25,015 bases of DNA from a virus (IMGVR_UViG_3300028743_000150:1-25015), one strand, 5' to 3'. Counted from the stretch's first letter, positions 12,397 through 20,986 are shown. Notes: generated by a model not told the origin, from the letters alone. A program made the numbers and translations.

Positions 12397-15189
12397 ATGC
12401 CCCTAGACCCGATTGCCCGCAAACTGGCGGAAAACGCTGTAAGCTATGCCGAACAGGCTCTGGCGATTTCGCAGGATGCCGTGGGCAGCGCGACCGCGCA
12501 GGCCAATGCGTCCGCCGCCGCCGCGCAAACGGCCAGCACCAAGGCGGACACCGCCACCACCGCCGCGTCCAGCGCCAGCACGAGCATGATCGCCGCCATG
12601 CAGCAGGCCGCCGCCGCACAGGATGCCGCCACCACCGCCACCACTGGTGCCGCTACCTCCACCGCGCAGGCCGCCCTTGCGGTTGCTGCCGCAGATAACG
12701 CAGGTGCCGCCGCACAGAGCGCGGTGCAGGCCATCGCCGCCACGCTGCCCTATCCCTATTATCCCAGCGTGGCGGCGGCGCAGGGCGATGCCGCCCTGGC
12801 GGCGGGGCGGCCCTATACCTGCACGGCCAATGGGCAGGTGCAGATCTACACCAAGACCTCCGCTTCCGCGTCCAGCCTGACCGGGGTAATCCCGACCACG
12901 GCCTATACTGATCGGCTGAAATCCCGTGCCGCCATTCCGACCGTGGATTACGGCGCAGTGGGCGATGGTGCCCATGCTGCCGCCGATCAGGCCGGTTTCG
13001 CCGCTGCCTTCGCCGCCGATCAGGCCAGCGTGACGTCGCCGCTGGGGGTGACCTCCACCTATCGGCAAAGCGTCGGTGTTATCGTGGAGCCGGGCACCTA
13101 TGACGCAGGTGATTTCGCCTTTTCCGGGGGTGCCCCCATCCGCATGGTGGCCCGTGTCCCCGGCACGGTGTTGATCATCATCCCAGCGGGGAAATACTTT
13201 TTCAACCAGACCGGGAACCCGTTTGCTGTCGATACTCAGGGCATTGTGTTCACTGGTGGCCTTGGCGTTCTGAATGCGGCCAATACCGGCACGAATATCA
13301 CGTGGGGCGTAAAGTTCACCGACTGCTATTTCTTCAACTATACGGAATGCGCCATCGGAAATCGGGGGTCTGATAGCCCATTCCTGAAAGTCCTGCGCTG
13401 CGGTTTTGGCGGCGGACTGGCGTCGGGTAATCAGGTGGTGGGCATCGCCTGGGGCGGCCTGATCGACGAATGCGTGATCGAGGATTGTAACTTTGGCGGC
13501 AACACCTACCACATCGCCATTGGCCCCTCGCTGTCCGGCCATATCTCCATCGTGCGGAATTATTTCCAGGGCGGAGACAACGCGACCAATGGCTCGCGCA
13601 CGCTGGCCGACATTTGGGTTAAGCCCAACGCGGGCGGCCAGACCAACAGCGGCTATGGGACGGTCATTTCCTACAACAAATTCGGGAATGAGCTGCAAAA
13701 TACCGCCTATCCCATGCCGCGCATCCTCTGCGCTTCCGAGGATACCTCGACCGGGGCCTATCGCGCGCAATACAAGCCGCTGATTACGGTGGCGGGGGAC
13801 GTTGGCTATATCTCGGGCGTGCATATCCTGCACAACCGCATTGCCCACCTTAGCCCGTGGAACGCCCCGTTTATCCAGTCCTATATCTCGGGGCTGGCCT
13901 ATTGGGTCTGCAAAGACAACACGTTTGATGGCGGCCAGCCCACCTATGTCGTCGCGTTCCCAAACGGCAAGCGCATCGACTATTCCACCTCAACGTCCAT
14001 CTTCGCATTCAACAACGCCTCGTGCGGCGTCCCGCTGCGGTTCTCGACGCACGCCTTTTGCCAGTTGGAGGACAAGGCCTGCGCATGGCCGGGTGATCCC
14101 AATTCTGTACAGCCCTGGCCGCTGTCGGATGATCCCAGCCTCGCCCTGGTCGGGGCTGCGCTGTCGCCCTACGATGCCTCGTTCTTCTCGGGCACCATCG
14201 CTTCCATCGCCGCTGATCCTTACGGCACGCAGGAATATGCCAGCGTTACCGGGGGCATGTATTTTGGCTTCACCGATCCCTATGCCGGGGCGGGCGGCCC
14301 GATGTTTACCGAGGTCAACCTTGCCGCGCCGGCCACGCAGGCTGTCACCCAGGTGGTGGTGGATATGGTCAACACGGTTACGTCATCCTACGCCATCAAG
14401 GCCCAGGTGACCCTGCCTTCGGTTGGGTCTTTCGGCAAATTCGCGGTGCCGATCATCCTGCCGCCCACTGCCAACCCCGCCTCGTGGCAGTTCCGGGTCT
14501 ATGCCTATAACCCCGTCTCGGGCACGGCGGATACGTTCATCGGCGGCGATATGATCCTGTCAAAAGGCATCGGGCGCTATGGCCGCGACCGGGTGCTTAA
14601 GGCCTATGCCGCGCAACCGATGAATCGCGATCTGATCGGCGGCGGGCCGGGCGCCTATCCATCGGATTGGGCGTTCGGCGTCGCGAATGGCACGCTGAGC
14701 GGCATCACCACGACCATCAACAGCGTCGGCACCGATCAGTTCGGGGCGTTTGCCGAAATCACCATGGCCGGAACCGCGACCACGGCAGGCGCGCCCTATC
14801 TGCGCGTCAACCGCCAACGGGCGATGAGCATGGCCTATGGTCCGTCGATCCGGTCATTTGTCGGGATACGGCTTATCAGCGGGGACTTTTCGGCATCCAG
14901 TCCAAGCACCGGCGCGGATGGGTCAACCGGCCCTGTTACGCTGCAAATAGGCAGCTATGCCATGACCGCTGGACAGCCGGTGGCCTCGGACACGCTGCTT
15001 GGTCAAAAGGGCGTGGCCTTCACGCCCGGCACCATGTTCAAGCTTTACGGGCGCACGTTCAACGTCAGCTATTTCAACAGCGCAATGGTCTACGCTTGGC
15101 CGTTGCTTGGCCTTGGCACCTATGCCGCTGGCGCCGTCATTAACGTGACTTTCCGCGTTTACAGCCCCTTGTTTCAGCGCTCCAAATAA
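12397..15189 (+). CDS. Tailspike / tail fibre with coiled-coil stalk and beta-helix
   Basis: This is a 930-residue protein; the ATG at 12397 has AGGA upstream. Residues 1-112 are Ala/Ser/Thr/Gln-rich, with the heptad pattern of a trimeric stalk. Residues 120-175 form a small linker domain (PYYPSVAAAQGDAALAAGRPYTC). From 184, DYGAVGDG.HAAADQAGFAAAF is the usual opening of a right-handed beta-helix of the pectate-lyase superfamily, followed by about 350 residues of short strands. The C-terminal 350 residues are beta-rich. Such proteins bind and often cut host capsule or O-antigen. No catalytic site can be picked by eye. It is the first gene of the rightward baseplate operon. Confidence 0.85.
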   Translation: MPLDPIARKLAENAVSYAEQALAISQDAVGSATAQANASAAAAQTASTKADTATTAASSASTSMIAAMQQAAAAQDAATTATTGAATSTAQAALAVAAADNAGAAAQSAVQAIAATLPYPYYPSVAAAQGDAALAAGRPYTCTANGQVQIYTKTSASASSLTGVIPTTAYTDRLKSRAAIPTVDYGAVGDGAHAAADQAGFAAAFAADQASVTSPLGVTSTYRQSVGVIVEPGTYDAGDFAFSGGAPIRMVARVPGTVLIIIPAGKYFFNQTGNPFAVDTQGIVFTGGLGVLNAANTGTNITWGVKFTDCYFFNYTECAIGNRGSDSPFLKVLRCGFGGGLASGNQVVGIAWGGLIDECVIEDCNFGGNTYHIAIGPSLSGHISIVRNYFQGGDNATNGSRTLADIWVKPNAGGQTNSGYGTVISYNKFGNELQNTAYPMPRILCASEDTSTGAYRAQYKPLITVAGDVGYISGVHILHNRIAHLSPWNAPFIQSYISGLAYWVCKDNTFDGGQPTYVVAFPNGKRIDYSTSTSIFAFNNASCGVPLRFSTHAFCQLEDKACAWPGDPNSVQPWPLSDDPSLALVGAALSPYDASFFSGTIASIAADPYGTQEYASVTGGMYFGFTDPYAGAGGPMFTEVNLAAPATQAVTQVVVDMVNTVTSSYAIKAQVTLPSVGSFGKFAVPIILPPTANPASWQFRVYAYNPVSGTADTFIGGDMILSKGIGRYGRDRVLKAYAAQPMNRDLIGGGPGAYPSDWAFGVANGTLSGITTTINSVGTDQFGAFAEITMAGTATTAGAPYLRVNRQRAMSMAYGPSIRSFVGIRLISGDFSASSPSTGADGSTGPVTLQIGSYAMTAGQPVASDTLLGQKGVAFTPGTMFKLYGRTFNVSYFNSAMVYAWPLLGLGTYAAGAVINVTFRVYSPLFQRSK

Positions 15190-15203
15190 AGAGAGGTATT
15201 ACT

Positions 15204-15446
15204 ATGTCTTCTGGATTTTCATTTACTGTCAGCGGGACAATGGACGCGGCGCTGGCCGAGGTCAAAGGCCGCCCGGCGATTGATCCGAATATGCCGCAGC
15301 CGGTGGCGGACTTCATCGCCGCCCAACTGGCGGTCATCCCCGAGGACCGCAATATCTCGCTGACGGTGCAGGGTATGCTGGGCTGGGATGCTGGCCAAGT
15401 GGCCGGTCCTATCCTGCTGAGCGTGTTCGGGACTGTCGGCAACTAA
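15204..15446 (+). CDS. Small hypothetical tail-region protein (80 aa)
   Basis: ATG at 15204 follows GAGAGG at 15191-15196, and the stop TAATG overlaps the gpJ start by one base. The protein (MSSGFSFTVSGTMDAALAEVKG, then VADFIAAQLAVIPEDRNISLTVQGMLGWD) alternates strand and helix and has no membrane segment. It looks like a small alpha/beta protein with a secondary-structure rhythm similar to tail chaperones. I cannot name the family. Position directly before baseplate genes suggests a role in spike or baseplate assembly. Confidence 0.75.
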   Translation: MSSGFSFTVSGTMDAALAEVKGRPAIDPNMPQPVADFIAAQLAVIPEDRNISLTVQGMLGWDAGQVAGPILLSVFGTVGN

Positions 15447-16360
15447 TGACCGTCACCGCATCCTCGTTCACCGGCGTGGATTTCACGCGCCTGCCCACGC
15501 CCAGCGCGGTGGATGCGCTGGACTATGAAACGATCCTCGCCGCACGCAAGGCAAGCTTTCTGGCGATCTGCACAGCGGCGGGGATTGATTATTCCGCGCT
15601 GAGCGAAAGCGATTCCGCCATCAAGCTTTTGGAGGCAGGCGCCTATCGCGAGATGGTGGTGCGGGCCGATTTCAACGCGGCGGTCCTGTCCATTCTGGCC
15701 CCCTATGCAGAGGGCGCCGATGCCGACGCGCTGTTTGCCCTGCTGGACGCCGAACGACTTATCCTGACGCCCGCCGATGCCGCCAACGGCGTGGCCGAGG
15801 TGGACGAGGACGACACGACCTTCCGCAACCGCGCGGTGCTGTCCACGCAGGGCTATTCGGTGGCCGGTCCATCGGGCGCCTATCTGGCCTGGGCAAAGGC
15901 GGCGGACGGGGCTGTGGCCGATGTTTCGGTGGATAGTCCCACGCCTGGCACAGTGGTGGTCACGGTGCTGGCCACCACAGAGGACGGCACGCCCACGGAT
16001 ACCACCCTTGCCAATGTGGCCGCCAAATTGTCCGACGCTACCATCCGCCCGCTGACCGATAATGTGGTGGTGCAGGCTGCGCAGATCCTACCCTATGCCG
16101 TGGTGGCCGCGCCCACCTTCTTTGCCGGGGCATCGCGCCCGGTGGCGCTGGCGGCGGCGCAAAGCAAGGTGGCCGCCTATGTAGCCGCTTGCAAGCTGCT
16201 GGGCTGGCCGATCACGCGCGACGGGCTGACGGGCGCGATCGTGCAACCGGGCGTGGCCGAGGCCAACCTGTCCAGCCCCGCCACCGATATTTTGCCCACT
16301 GGCGCGCAGGCGGGCAATTGCACCAGCATCGCCATCACCGATGGGGGCCTGTTCGGCTGA
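15446..16360 (+). CDS. J: Baseplate wedge protein gpJ, P2 family
   Basis: This is a 304-residue protein, matching the P2 gpJ length (302). Family traits are the early TRLPTPSAVDALDYETILAARK block, EAGAYREMVVRADFNAAVLSILAPYAEGADADALFALLDAERL, the DDTTFRNRAVLSTQGYSVAGPSGAYLAWAK core and VVVTVLATTEDGTP. gpJ forms the outer baseplate wedge and anchors fibres through gpI/H. The stop overlaps the gpI ATG (TGATG). Unlike P2, where V-W-J-I-H form one operon, J and I here come before V and W with a fibre gene between. Confidence 0.95.
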   Translation: MTVTASSFTGVDFTRLPTPSAVDALDYETILAARKASFLAICTAAGIDYSALSESDSAIKLLEAGAYREMVVRADFNAAVLSILAPYAEGADADALFALLDAERLILTPADAANGVAEVDEDDTTFRNRAVLSTQGYSVAGPSGAYLAWAKAADGAVADVSVDSPTPGTVVVTVLATTEDGTPTDTTLANVAAKLSDATIRPLTDNVVVQAAQILPYAVVAAPTFFAGASRPVALAAAQSKVAAYVAACKLLGWPITRDGLTGAIVQPGVAEANLSSPATDILPTGAQAGNCTSIAITDGGLFG

Positions 16361-16902
16361 TGCAGACCATCCTGCCCCCCAATGCCACCGCACTGGAAAT
16401 CGCGCTCGAGCTGGTGGAGGCCGAGCGTATGGAGGCGCTACGGGCCGAGGTCACGACGCTGGTCCGCTTGCTTTACAAACCGGATGCCTGCCCGGAGGCG
16501 TTCCTGCCCTTCCTCGCCTGGTTTCTGGGCGTCACCCAATGGTCCAACGATTGGCCCATCGCCATCCGCCGCGCGAAAATCAAAAGCGCGATCGCCATCC
16601 ATAAACACGCGGGCACGGTGCAGGCGGTGGCCGATGTAGTGGCCAATTATGGGGGGGCGATGCGCCTGGTAGAATGGTGGCAAATGACCCCGCCGGGTGA
16701 TCCCTACACGTTCGCTATCACCATCACGCTGGGTGGGCAGTCCGCTGCGCCCAGCGCCGATCTGCTGACCGCAATGACCGCTGATATTGACCGGGCCAAG
16801 CCTGCCCGCGCGCATTACGCCATCGACATTACCACCAGCGCCACCGCCCAGATCGGCCTGCGCGCCGCTGTTCGCGCGGCCATCTATCGCCGCCTTGATT
16901 GA
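16360..16902 (+). CDS. I: Baseplate protein gpI, P2 family
   Basis: This 180-residue protein has the gpI pattern: ILPPNATALEIALELVEAERM, LVRLLYKPDACPEAFLPFLAWFLGVTQWSNDW, then AIRRAKIKSAIAIHKHAGTVQAVADVV. The end is RAKPARAHYAIDI. The block PFLAW.LGV..W...W is the clear signature. gpI joins gpJ at the baseplate edge, where tail fibres attach. The start is set by overlap with the gpJ stop. The frame is intact. Confidence 0.94.
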   Translation: MQTILPPNATALEIALELVEAERMEALRAEVTTLVRLLYKPDACPEAFLPFLAWFLGVTQWSNDWPIAIRRAKIKSAIAIHKHAGTVQAVADVVANYGGAMRLVEWWQMTPPGDPYTFAITITLGGQSAAPSADLLTAMTADIDRAKPARAHYAIDITTSATAQIGLRAAVRAAIYRRLD

Positions 16903-16921
16903 TCCACAGGAACCTACCGCC

Positions 16922-17782
16922 ATGTCCATCGCCATCACACTGACCACCGCCGGGCTTGCTGCCCTGGTCAATGCCGACAACACCGGCACCGCCGCCGCCG
17001 CCATCGCCGCCGTAGGCGTATCGTCCAGCGCGATCACGCCCAGCGCATCGGCCACCGTCCTGCCCAGCGAAATCAAACGCCTGACCACGTTTGGCAGTAC
17101 GGTGGTGGATGACCAGACCATCCATGTATCGGTGGAGGATGACAGCACGGACGTTTACGACCTGCACGCTTTTGCGCTCTATCTGGCCGATGGCACCCTG
17201 CTGGGCATCTATGGTCAGGCCGATGCGATTATCAGCAAGACCGCGACTTCGATCGGGATGCTGTCCGCCGATATTGCCATCACCGGGGCAGACGCCAGCG
17301 GGATCACTTTTGCCGGATCGGGCTTTACCAACCCGCCCGCCACCACCACCGCCATGGGCGTGATCCGTCTGGCCACCAATGCCGAGGCCAAGGCCGGGGA
17401 CGATGCCACCATCGCGCTGTCGCCCGCCGCCGCCGCTGCCGCGTTCCCCCTGCGTAGCGAGAGCCAGGGCAGTAAAACCAGTGGCATTTATTGGGAGTCG
17501 CGGCCCAGCGGTGTGATCGAGCAATGGGGCACTATTACCCTGGGCGGCGGCAGCAATATCGCCAGCGGCACCATCGCCCTGCCGATGGCCTATTCCGATC
17601 TGGCCAGCATGAGGCCATCGGGCAATCTGTGCGATGCGCCTGCCGGGAATTGGAGCGCGGCCACGGTCATCATCCGCGCCGTGGATACCAAAACGCTGGC
17701 CTATACCGTAGACACTACCGATGTGGGACATAGCATTGGCGGCGGAACGCGCATGGCATTTGGCGTGATCGGGATGGCCTGA
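16922..17782 (+). CDS. Tail fibre protein, gpH-like N-terminus, short
   Basis: This is a 286-residue protein; P2 gpH has 669. ATG at 16922 has AGGAAC upstream. The N-terminal part (ITLTTAGLAALVNADNTGTAAAAIAAVGVSSS, then LPSEIKRLTTFGSTVVDDQTIHVSVEDDSTDVYDLHAFALYLADGTLLGIYGQA) matches the collar-attachment domain of P2-type fibres. Next comes a fibre repeat (TAMGVIRLATNAEAKAGDDATIALSPAAAAAAF). The C-terminal part starts at YWESRPSGVIEQWGTITLGGG, a typical tip domain of short fibres. The protein is complete but short, without a long shaft. No gpG-type chaperone follows; the next gene is gpV. Confidence 0.88.
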   Translation: MSIAITLTTAGLAALVNADNTGTAAAAIAAVGVSSSAITPSASATVLPSEIKRLTTFGSTVVDDQTIHVSVEDDSTDVYDLHAFALYLADGTLLGIYGQADAIISKTATSIGMLSADIAITGADASGITFAGSGFTNPPATTTAMGVIRLATNAEAKAGDDATIALSPAAAAAAFPLRSESQGSKTSGIYWESRPSGVIEQWGTITLGGGSNIASGTIALPMAYSDLASMRPSGNLCDAPAGNWSAATVIIRAVDTKTLAYTVDTTDVGHSIGGGTRMAFGVIGMA

Positions 17783-17789
17783 CGCCTCC

Positions 17790-17833
17790 CATTGTGGCCA
17801 GCGCGCCCACAAGCGCGCGCGCTGGCCCGTGCG
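17790..17833. promoter_or_regulatory. Second 44-bp dyad element, upstream of gene V
   Basis: It begins with the same CATTGTGG (17790-17797) as the 12294 element. The two 44-bp blocks agree at about three quarters of positions without gaps, including CCACAA and GCGCTGGCCCG at the same offsets. Here the second dyad is GGCCAGCGCGC (17796-17806) with GCGCGCTGGCC (17817-17827), a strong hairpin. TGT-N13-ACA spacing is kept. It may be a late-activator site for the V operon, a fibre-operon terminator hairpin, or both. No T-run follows. Confidence 0.5.
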
Positions 17834-17858
17834 TGCGGGGGCAGGCAATGCTGGCCCC

Positions 17859-18395
17859 ATGTTCCAGCCCCCTATCCGATCCCCAGAGGATGCCCCCACC
17901 GATCCTGATCGGCTGCTGCGCGAAGGCACGGTGGCTAGCGTGGATTTGGGCGCGGCGCGCATGGTGGTGAAACTGGACGACGGGGCCGTTACTGGCCCGA
18001 TCAAGTGGTTCGAATTTCGCGCGCGTAGCTGGTCCCCGCCCGAGGAGGGCGAACTGGTCATGCTGCTGTGCCCCGGCGGCGATATTGGCCGCGCCGCCGC
18101 CCTGCGCGGGCTGACCAATCCGGCCTTTCCCCCGGTGGGCGATGATGAAACCGAGGTAGACACGTTTTCCGATGGCGCGCGTATCACCTATGATCCGGTG
18201 GCCCACCATCTCGATTTCAGCCTGCCTGCTGGCGGCACGGTTTCCCTGGCGGCCAATGTCGCGATTGATGGCAACTTATCGGCCACCGGCACCATCACCA
18301 GCGCCAAAGATGTGATCGCCGCCGGGATCAGCGGTAAGGGGCACCACCATGGCCAGGTGAAGGCTGGCACCGATACATCGGGCGGCCCGCAATGA
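17859..18395 (+). CDS. V: Baseplate spike protein gpV, P2 family
   Basis: This is a 178-residue protein. The OB-fold start is seen in REGTVASVDLGAARMVVKLDDG, TGPIKWFEFRA and SWSPPEEGELVMLLCPGGDIGRAAALRGL. Then FSDGARITYDPVAHHLDFSLPAGGTVSLAANVAIDGNLSATGTI is the triple beta-helix. The tip has GKGHHHGQVKAG (His 162-164), like the metal-binding His cluster at the point of P2 gpV. It forms the central membrane-piercing spike. ATG at 17859 is chosen because homology begins near there; an in-frame GTG at 17829 would add 10 residues. The last four bases overlap gpW. Confidence 0.92.
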   Translation: MFQPPIRSPEDAPTDPDRLLREGTVASVDLGAARMVVKLDDGAVTGPIKWFEFRARSWSPPEEGELVMLLCPGGDIGRAAALRGLTNPAFPPVGDDETEVDTFSDGARITYDPVAHHLDFSLPAGGTVSLAANVAIDGNLSATGTITSAKDVIAAGISGKGHHHGQVKAGTDTSGGPQ

Positions 18396-18760
18396 CCGAG
18401 CTTGTCGGCATAGACCGCACCACCGGCCAGACCATCACCGGCGCCGATGTGACCGTGCAGCAGATCGCCGATGTTCTGACCACGCCGCTGGGCACCCGCG
18501 TGATGCGCCGCGACTATGGCAGCCTGCTGTTCGATCTGGCCGACATGCCGCTGAATTCCGCCACCATGCTGTTGCAGAATATGGCCGCCGCGCAGGCAAT
18601 CACCCAATGGGTGGACGGCGTAACCGTCAACCGTGCGGCGATCAGCGGCGATTTCGCCAGCGGGCAGGCCATCCTCAATCTGTCGGCCACCATCGCGAGC
18701 AACGCGCAAAACCAGACCTCCCTCGCTGTCCTGTCCATCCCGCTATCCACGCAAGGATAA
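18392..18760 (+). CDS. W: Baseplate wedge protein gpW (gp25-like), P2 family
   Basis: This 122-residue protein contains ADVTVQQIADVLTTPLGTRVMRRDYGSLLFDLADMPLN, the gp25/gpW signature with the conserved RR.YGS..F.L.D block. Like T4 gp25 it links the baseplate wedge to the sheath and has a lysozyme-like ancestor fold without catalytic residues. It overlaps gpV by four bases. Sheath gene FI starts seven bases after its stop. In P2, W is followed by J; here the order goes straight to FI, since J and I lie upstream. Confidence 0.94.
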   Translation: MTELVGIDRTTGQTITGADVTVQQIADVLTTPLGTRVMRRDYGSLLFDLADMPLNSATMLLQNMAAAQAITQWVDGVTVNRAAISGDFASGQAILNLSATIASNAQNQTSLAVLSIPLSTQG

Positions 18761-18767
18761 ACCCATC

Positions 18768-19919
18768 ATGGCCCGTTCCACGATTTTCCACGGCATCAAG
18801 ACCAACCTGCTGTCGACCACCTCGCTGACCATCACCAGCGTTTCCACCGCCGTGATTGGCCTTGTGGCGACGGCGGATGATGCCGATGCCACCGTGTTTC
18901 CGCTCGATACCCCGGTGGCCATCACTGATGTGCGCGCCGCGATCACCAGCGCCGGGGCGACCGGCACGCTGGCGCTCTCGCTGGCGGCTATCGCCGATCA
19001 GTGCCAGCCCGTGGTGGTGGTAGTGCGCGTGGCCACGGATGCCACCGACGCCACCGGCCAGGACGCGCTGGTCACGGGGGCTACGCATGGCGGGTATACG
19101 GGTATGCAGGCCCTGCTGGTGGCCGAGCTGCATACGGGCAGCAAGCCGCGTATTATCGCTGCGCCGGGGCTGGAAAGCCCTACGGTGATCGGCGCGCTGG
19201 CCACGGTGGCCAAGGGGTTGCGCGGGGTGGCCTATTGCTATCTGCCCGCCGCCGCGCGCGATGACGCGATCACCGCCGCCGCCAGCTATGGCCAGCGCGA
19301 GCTGATGCTGTTTTGGCCCAATGCCACGGGAACCTATGTCGCGGCGCTGGCTGTGGGCTTGCGCGCGCAGATTGATGCCAGCACTGGGTGGCACAAGACG
19401 GTTTCCAACGTGCTATTGGCGGGCGTCACCGGGCTGGATCATGCGATCACCTGGGCGCTGGACGGCGGATCGAGCGACGCCACCTTGCTCAACAATGCGC
19501 GGATCACCACGCTGATCAACCGCAATGGCTGGCGCTTCTGGGGCAATCGCACCACCAGCGACGACGACGCCTACAGCTTCGAAAGCGCCACGCGCACCAG
19601 CCAGGTGTTGCAGGATAGCATCGACGAGGCGTGCTTTGTCTATGCCGACAAGCCGCTGACGCTCCAACTGGTCAAGATCATTCTGAGCGACATCAACACC
19701 TATCTCAAGAAGCTGGCCAAGGCCGGGCAGATCATCGGGGGCAAGGCCGAGTATGATCCCAGCCTCAATAATGACAGCGCGCTGAACAATGGCCAGTTGG
19801 CGATCAGCTATGATTTCACCGCCGTGGCGCCGCTGGAAGGTCAGACCTACAACCAGACGATCACCGACACTTACTATGTCAATTTCAACGCGCTGGCGAC
19901 CACCACCACGGCGTCCTGA
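18768..19919 (+). CDS. FI: Contractile tail sheath protein FI, P2 family
   Basis: This is a 383-residue protein (P2 FI has 396). Family blocks are MARSTIFHGIKTNLLSTTSL, VIGLVATADDADATVFPLDTPVAITDV, RIIAAPGLESPTVIGALATVAKGLRGVAYCYLPAA, INRNGWRFWGNRTTSDDDAYSFESATRTSQVLQDSIDEA and the C-terminal VAPLEGQTYNQTITDTYYVNF. The C-terminal part interlocks sheath subunits. The protein contracts to drive the tube through the envelope. GGAT precedes the ATG. Codons 109-114 (GYTGMQ) contain two GTATRC octads. Confidence 0.96.
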   Translation: MARSTIFHGIKTNLLSTTSLTITSVSTAVIGLVATADDADATVFPLDTPVAITDVRAAITSAGATGTLALSLAAIADQCQPVVVVVRVATDATDATGQDALVTGATHGGYTGMQALLVAELHTGSKPRIIAAPGLESPTVIGALATVAKGLRGVAYCYLPAAARDDAITAAASYGQRELMLFWPNATGTYVAALAVGLRAQIDASTGWHKTVSNVLLAGVTGLDHAITWALDGGSSDATLLNNARITTLINRNGWRFWGNRTTSDDDAYSFESATRTSQVLQDSIDEACFVYADKPLTLQLVKIILSDINTYLKKLAKAGQIIGGKAEYDPSLNNDSALNNGQLAISYDFTAVAPLEGQTYNQTITDTYYVNFNALATTTTAS

Positions 19920-19958
19920 TCGCTGCCTGCCTGCCCCTGATTTTGCGGAGCCAATGCC

Positions 19959-20471
19959 ATGCACTATCCCTACAAGCTCAAGAACATGCGCCTGACGGCG
20001 GACGGCGACACCTATATCGGCGTCATCGGTGAAATCACCCTGCCCAAACTGGCGGCTAAGCTGCTGGAATATCAGGGCGGCGGGATGATCGCCCCGATTG
20101 ACATCAACGTGGGCGTGGAAAAGCTCGACATGGAAATCACCTGGGGCGGCCTGGTCGATGTAGCCCTGCGCGCGTTTGGTTCGCCGGTGCATGATGCTTC
20201 GGCCCTGTTGTTCCAGGGCGCGTTTCAGGAGGACGGCACTGGCCTGGTCAAGGCGGTGGAAGTTTTGGTGCGTGGCCGCCCCAGCACGGTCGATATGGGC
20301 AGCGCCAAGATGGGCGGGGATACCGCCCACAAAACCAACTACCGCCTGTCCTATTACTGCCTGACCGTGGACGGCGAGGTCTGGATCGAAATCGACATCA
20401 TGAACGAGATTTTCACGGTGTTTGGCGTGGATCGCATGGCCGATATTCTGGCCGCGATGGGCTATTCCTAA
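19959..20471 (+). CDS. FII: Tail tube protein FII, P2 family
   Basis: This 170-residue protein matches the P2 tube length. It shows LKNMRLTADGDTYIGVIGEITLPKLAAKLLEYQGGGMIAPIDINVGVEKLDMEITWGG and VKAVEVLVRGRPSTVDMGSAKMGGDTAHKTNYRLSYYCLTVDG, both characteristic. It forms the inner tube through which DNA passes, paired with FI. A GCGGAG site precedes the ATG at 19959. The frame is intact. Confidence 0.96.
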   Translation: MHYPYKLKNMRLTADGDTYIGVIGEITLPKLAAKLLEYQGGGMIAPIDINVGVEKLDMEITWGGLVDVALRAFGSPVHDASALLFQGAFQEDGTGLVKAVEVLVRGRPSTVDMGSAKMGGDTAHKTNYRLSYYCLTVDGEVWIEIDIMNEIFTVFGVDRMADILAAMGYS

Positions 20472-20488
20472 GCCCCCGGCCACCCCCA

Positions 20489-20528
20489 TTCCCCCCATGC
20501 GTGAAGTTGCGGGCGCGCATGGGGGGAA
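20489..20528. other. 13-bp perfect hairpin between FII and E
   Basis: TTCCCCCCATGCG (20489-20501) and CGCATGGGGGGAA (20516-20528) form a perfect 13-bp stem with a 14-base loop, 17 bases after the FII stop. There is no following T-run on either strand. It may be an attenuator or RNA end that keeps FI/FII message levels above those of the E-T genes, which are needed in small amounts. Confidence 0.55.
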
Positions 20529-20570
20529 ACCTCAAAGCCCGCCGATCATCACCCCCAAGGAAACCCGCAT

Positions 20571-20951
20571 ATGACCACCAAGCCCATGGCCGAGCGCGCC
20601 AAGCCCCGTTCGCCCATTGCCGCCGAATTCGCCGCCAAGGCCGCCGAAGTGCCCACGGCCATCATCACCCTGTCGCAGCCGATCGCGCGCACGGGCGGGG
20701 GCATTACCGAATTGAGCCTGCGCGAGCCGCGCGGCGCCGCGCTCTATGGCCTCAATCTGCGCGAAGTGATGCAGGGCGATTTTCAGGCGGCCATGGCGCT
20801 GGCCCAGCGCATCACCACGCCCGCGATCCATGCCGGTGATCTGGCCAACCTGCCCGCCGCCGATGTGGCCGCGATCACGGGAGCCATCGGCAGTTTTTTT
20901 ATGAGCCGCCAGGAGAAGGAAGCGATCTCGCGCATGATGGGCGAGGGGTAG
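20571..20951 (+). CDS. E: Tail assembly chaperone gpE, P2 family
   Basis: This is a 126-residue protein; ATG at 20571 has AAGGAA upstream. The core (ITLSQPIARTGGGITELSLREPRGAALYGLNLREVMQGDFQAAMALAQRITTPAIHAGDLANLPAADVAAITGAIGSFF) matches the phage tail assembly chaperone family PF10109-like proteins (E of P2). It coats the tape measure during tube assembly. Codons 108-110 overlap a T7 slippery run, after which a -1 shift continues as E'. The zero-frame product ends with 16 residues, MSRQEKEAISRMMGEG. Confidence 0.9.
   Translation: MTTKPMAERAKPRSPIAAEFAAKAAEVPTAIITLSQPIARTGGGITELSLREPRGAALYGLNLREVMQGDFQAAMALAQRITTPAIHAGDLANLPAADVAAITGAIGSFFMSRQEKEAISRMMGEG
20894..20900 (+). promoter_or_regulatory. 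Programmed -1 frameshift site (T7) joining E to E'
   Basis: The zero frame reads AGT TTT TTT ATG, so the seven Ts (20894-20900) form a T TTT TTT slippery heptamer. A -1 slip moves into a frame that stays open from 20900 to the TAG at 21116-21118 and carries E'. P2 makes its E+E' fusion in the same place through a run of Ts. Confidence 0.88.
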
Positions 20952-20986
20952 GCGGCCTAAGCCAGGATCTGTTTATCGAGGACGTG

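Noticed and set aside
12403-13848. Minus-strand open frame opposite the tailspike
   Set aside because: Low-complexity Gly-rich shadow of an Ala-rich coding stretch, with no recognisable domain.
16829-18187. Minus-strand open frame opposite the fibre and gpV genes
   Set aside because: It covers two recognised plus-strand genes and shows no family pattern.
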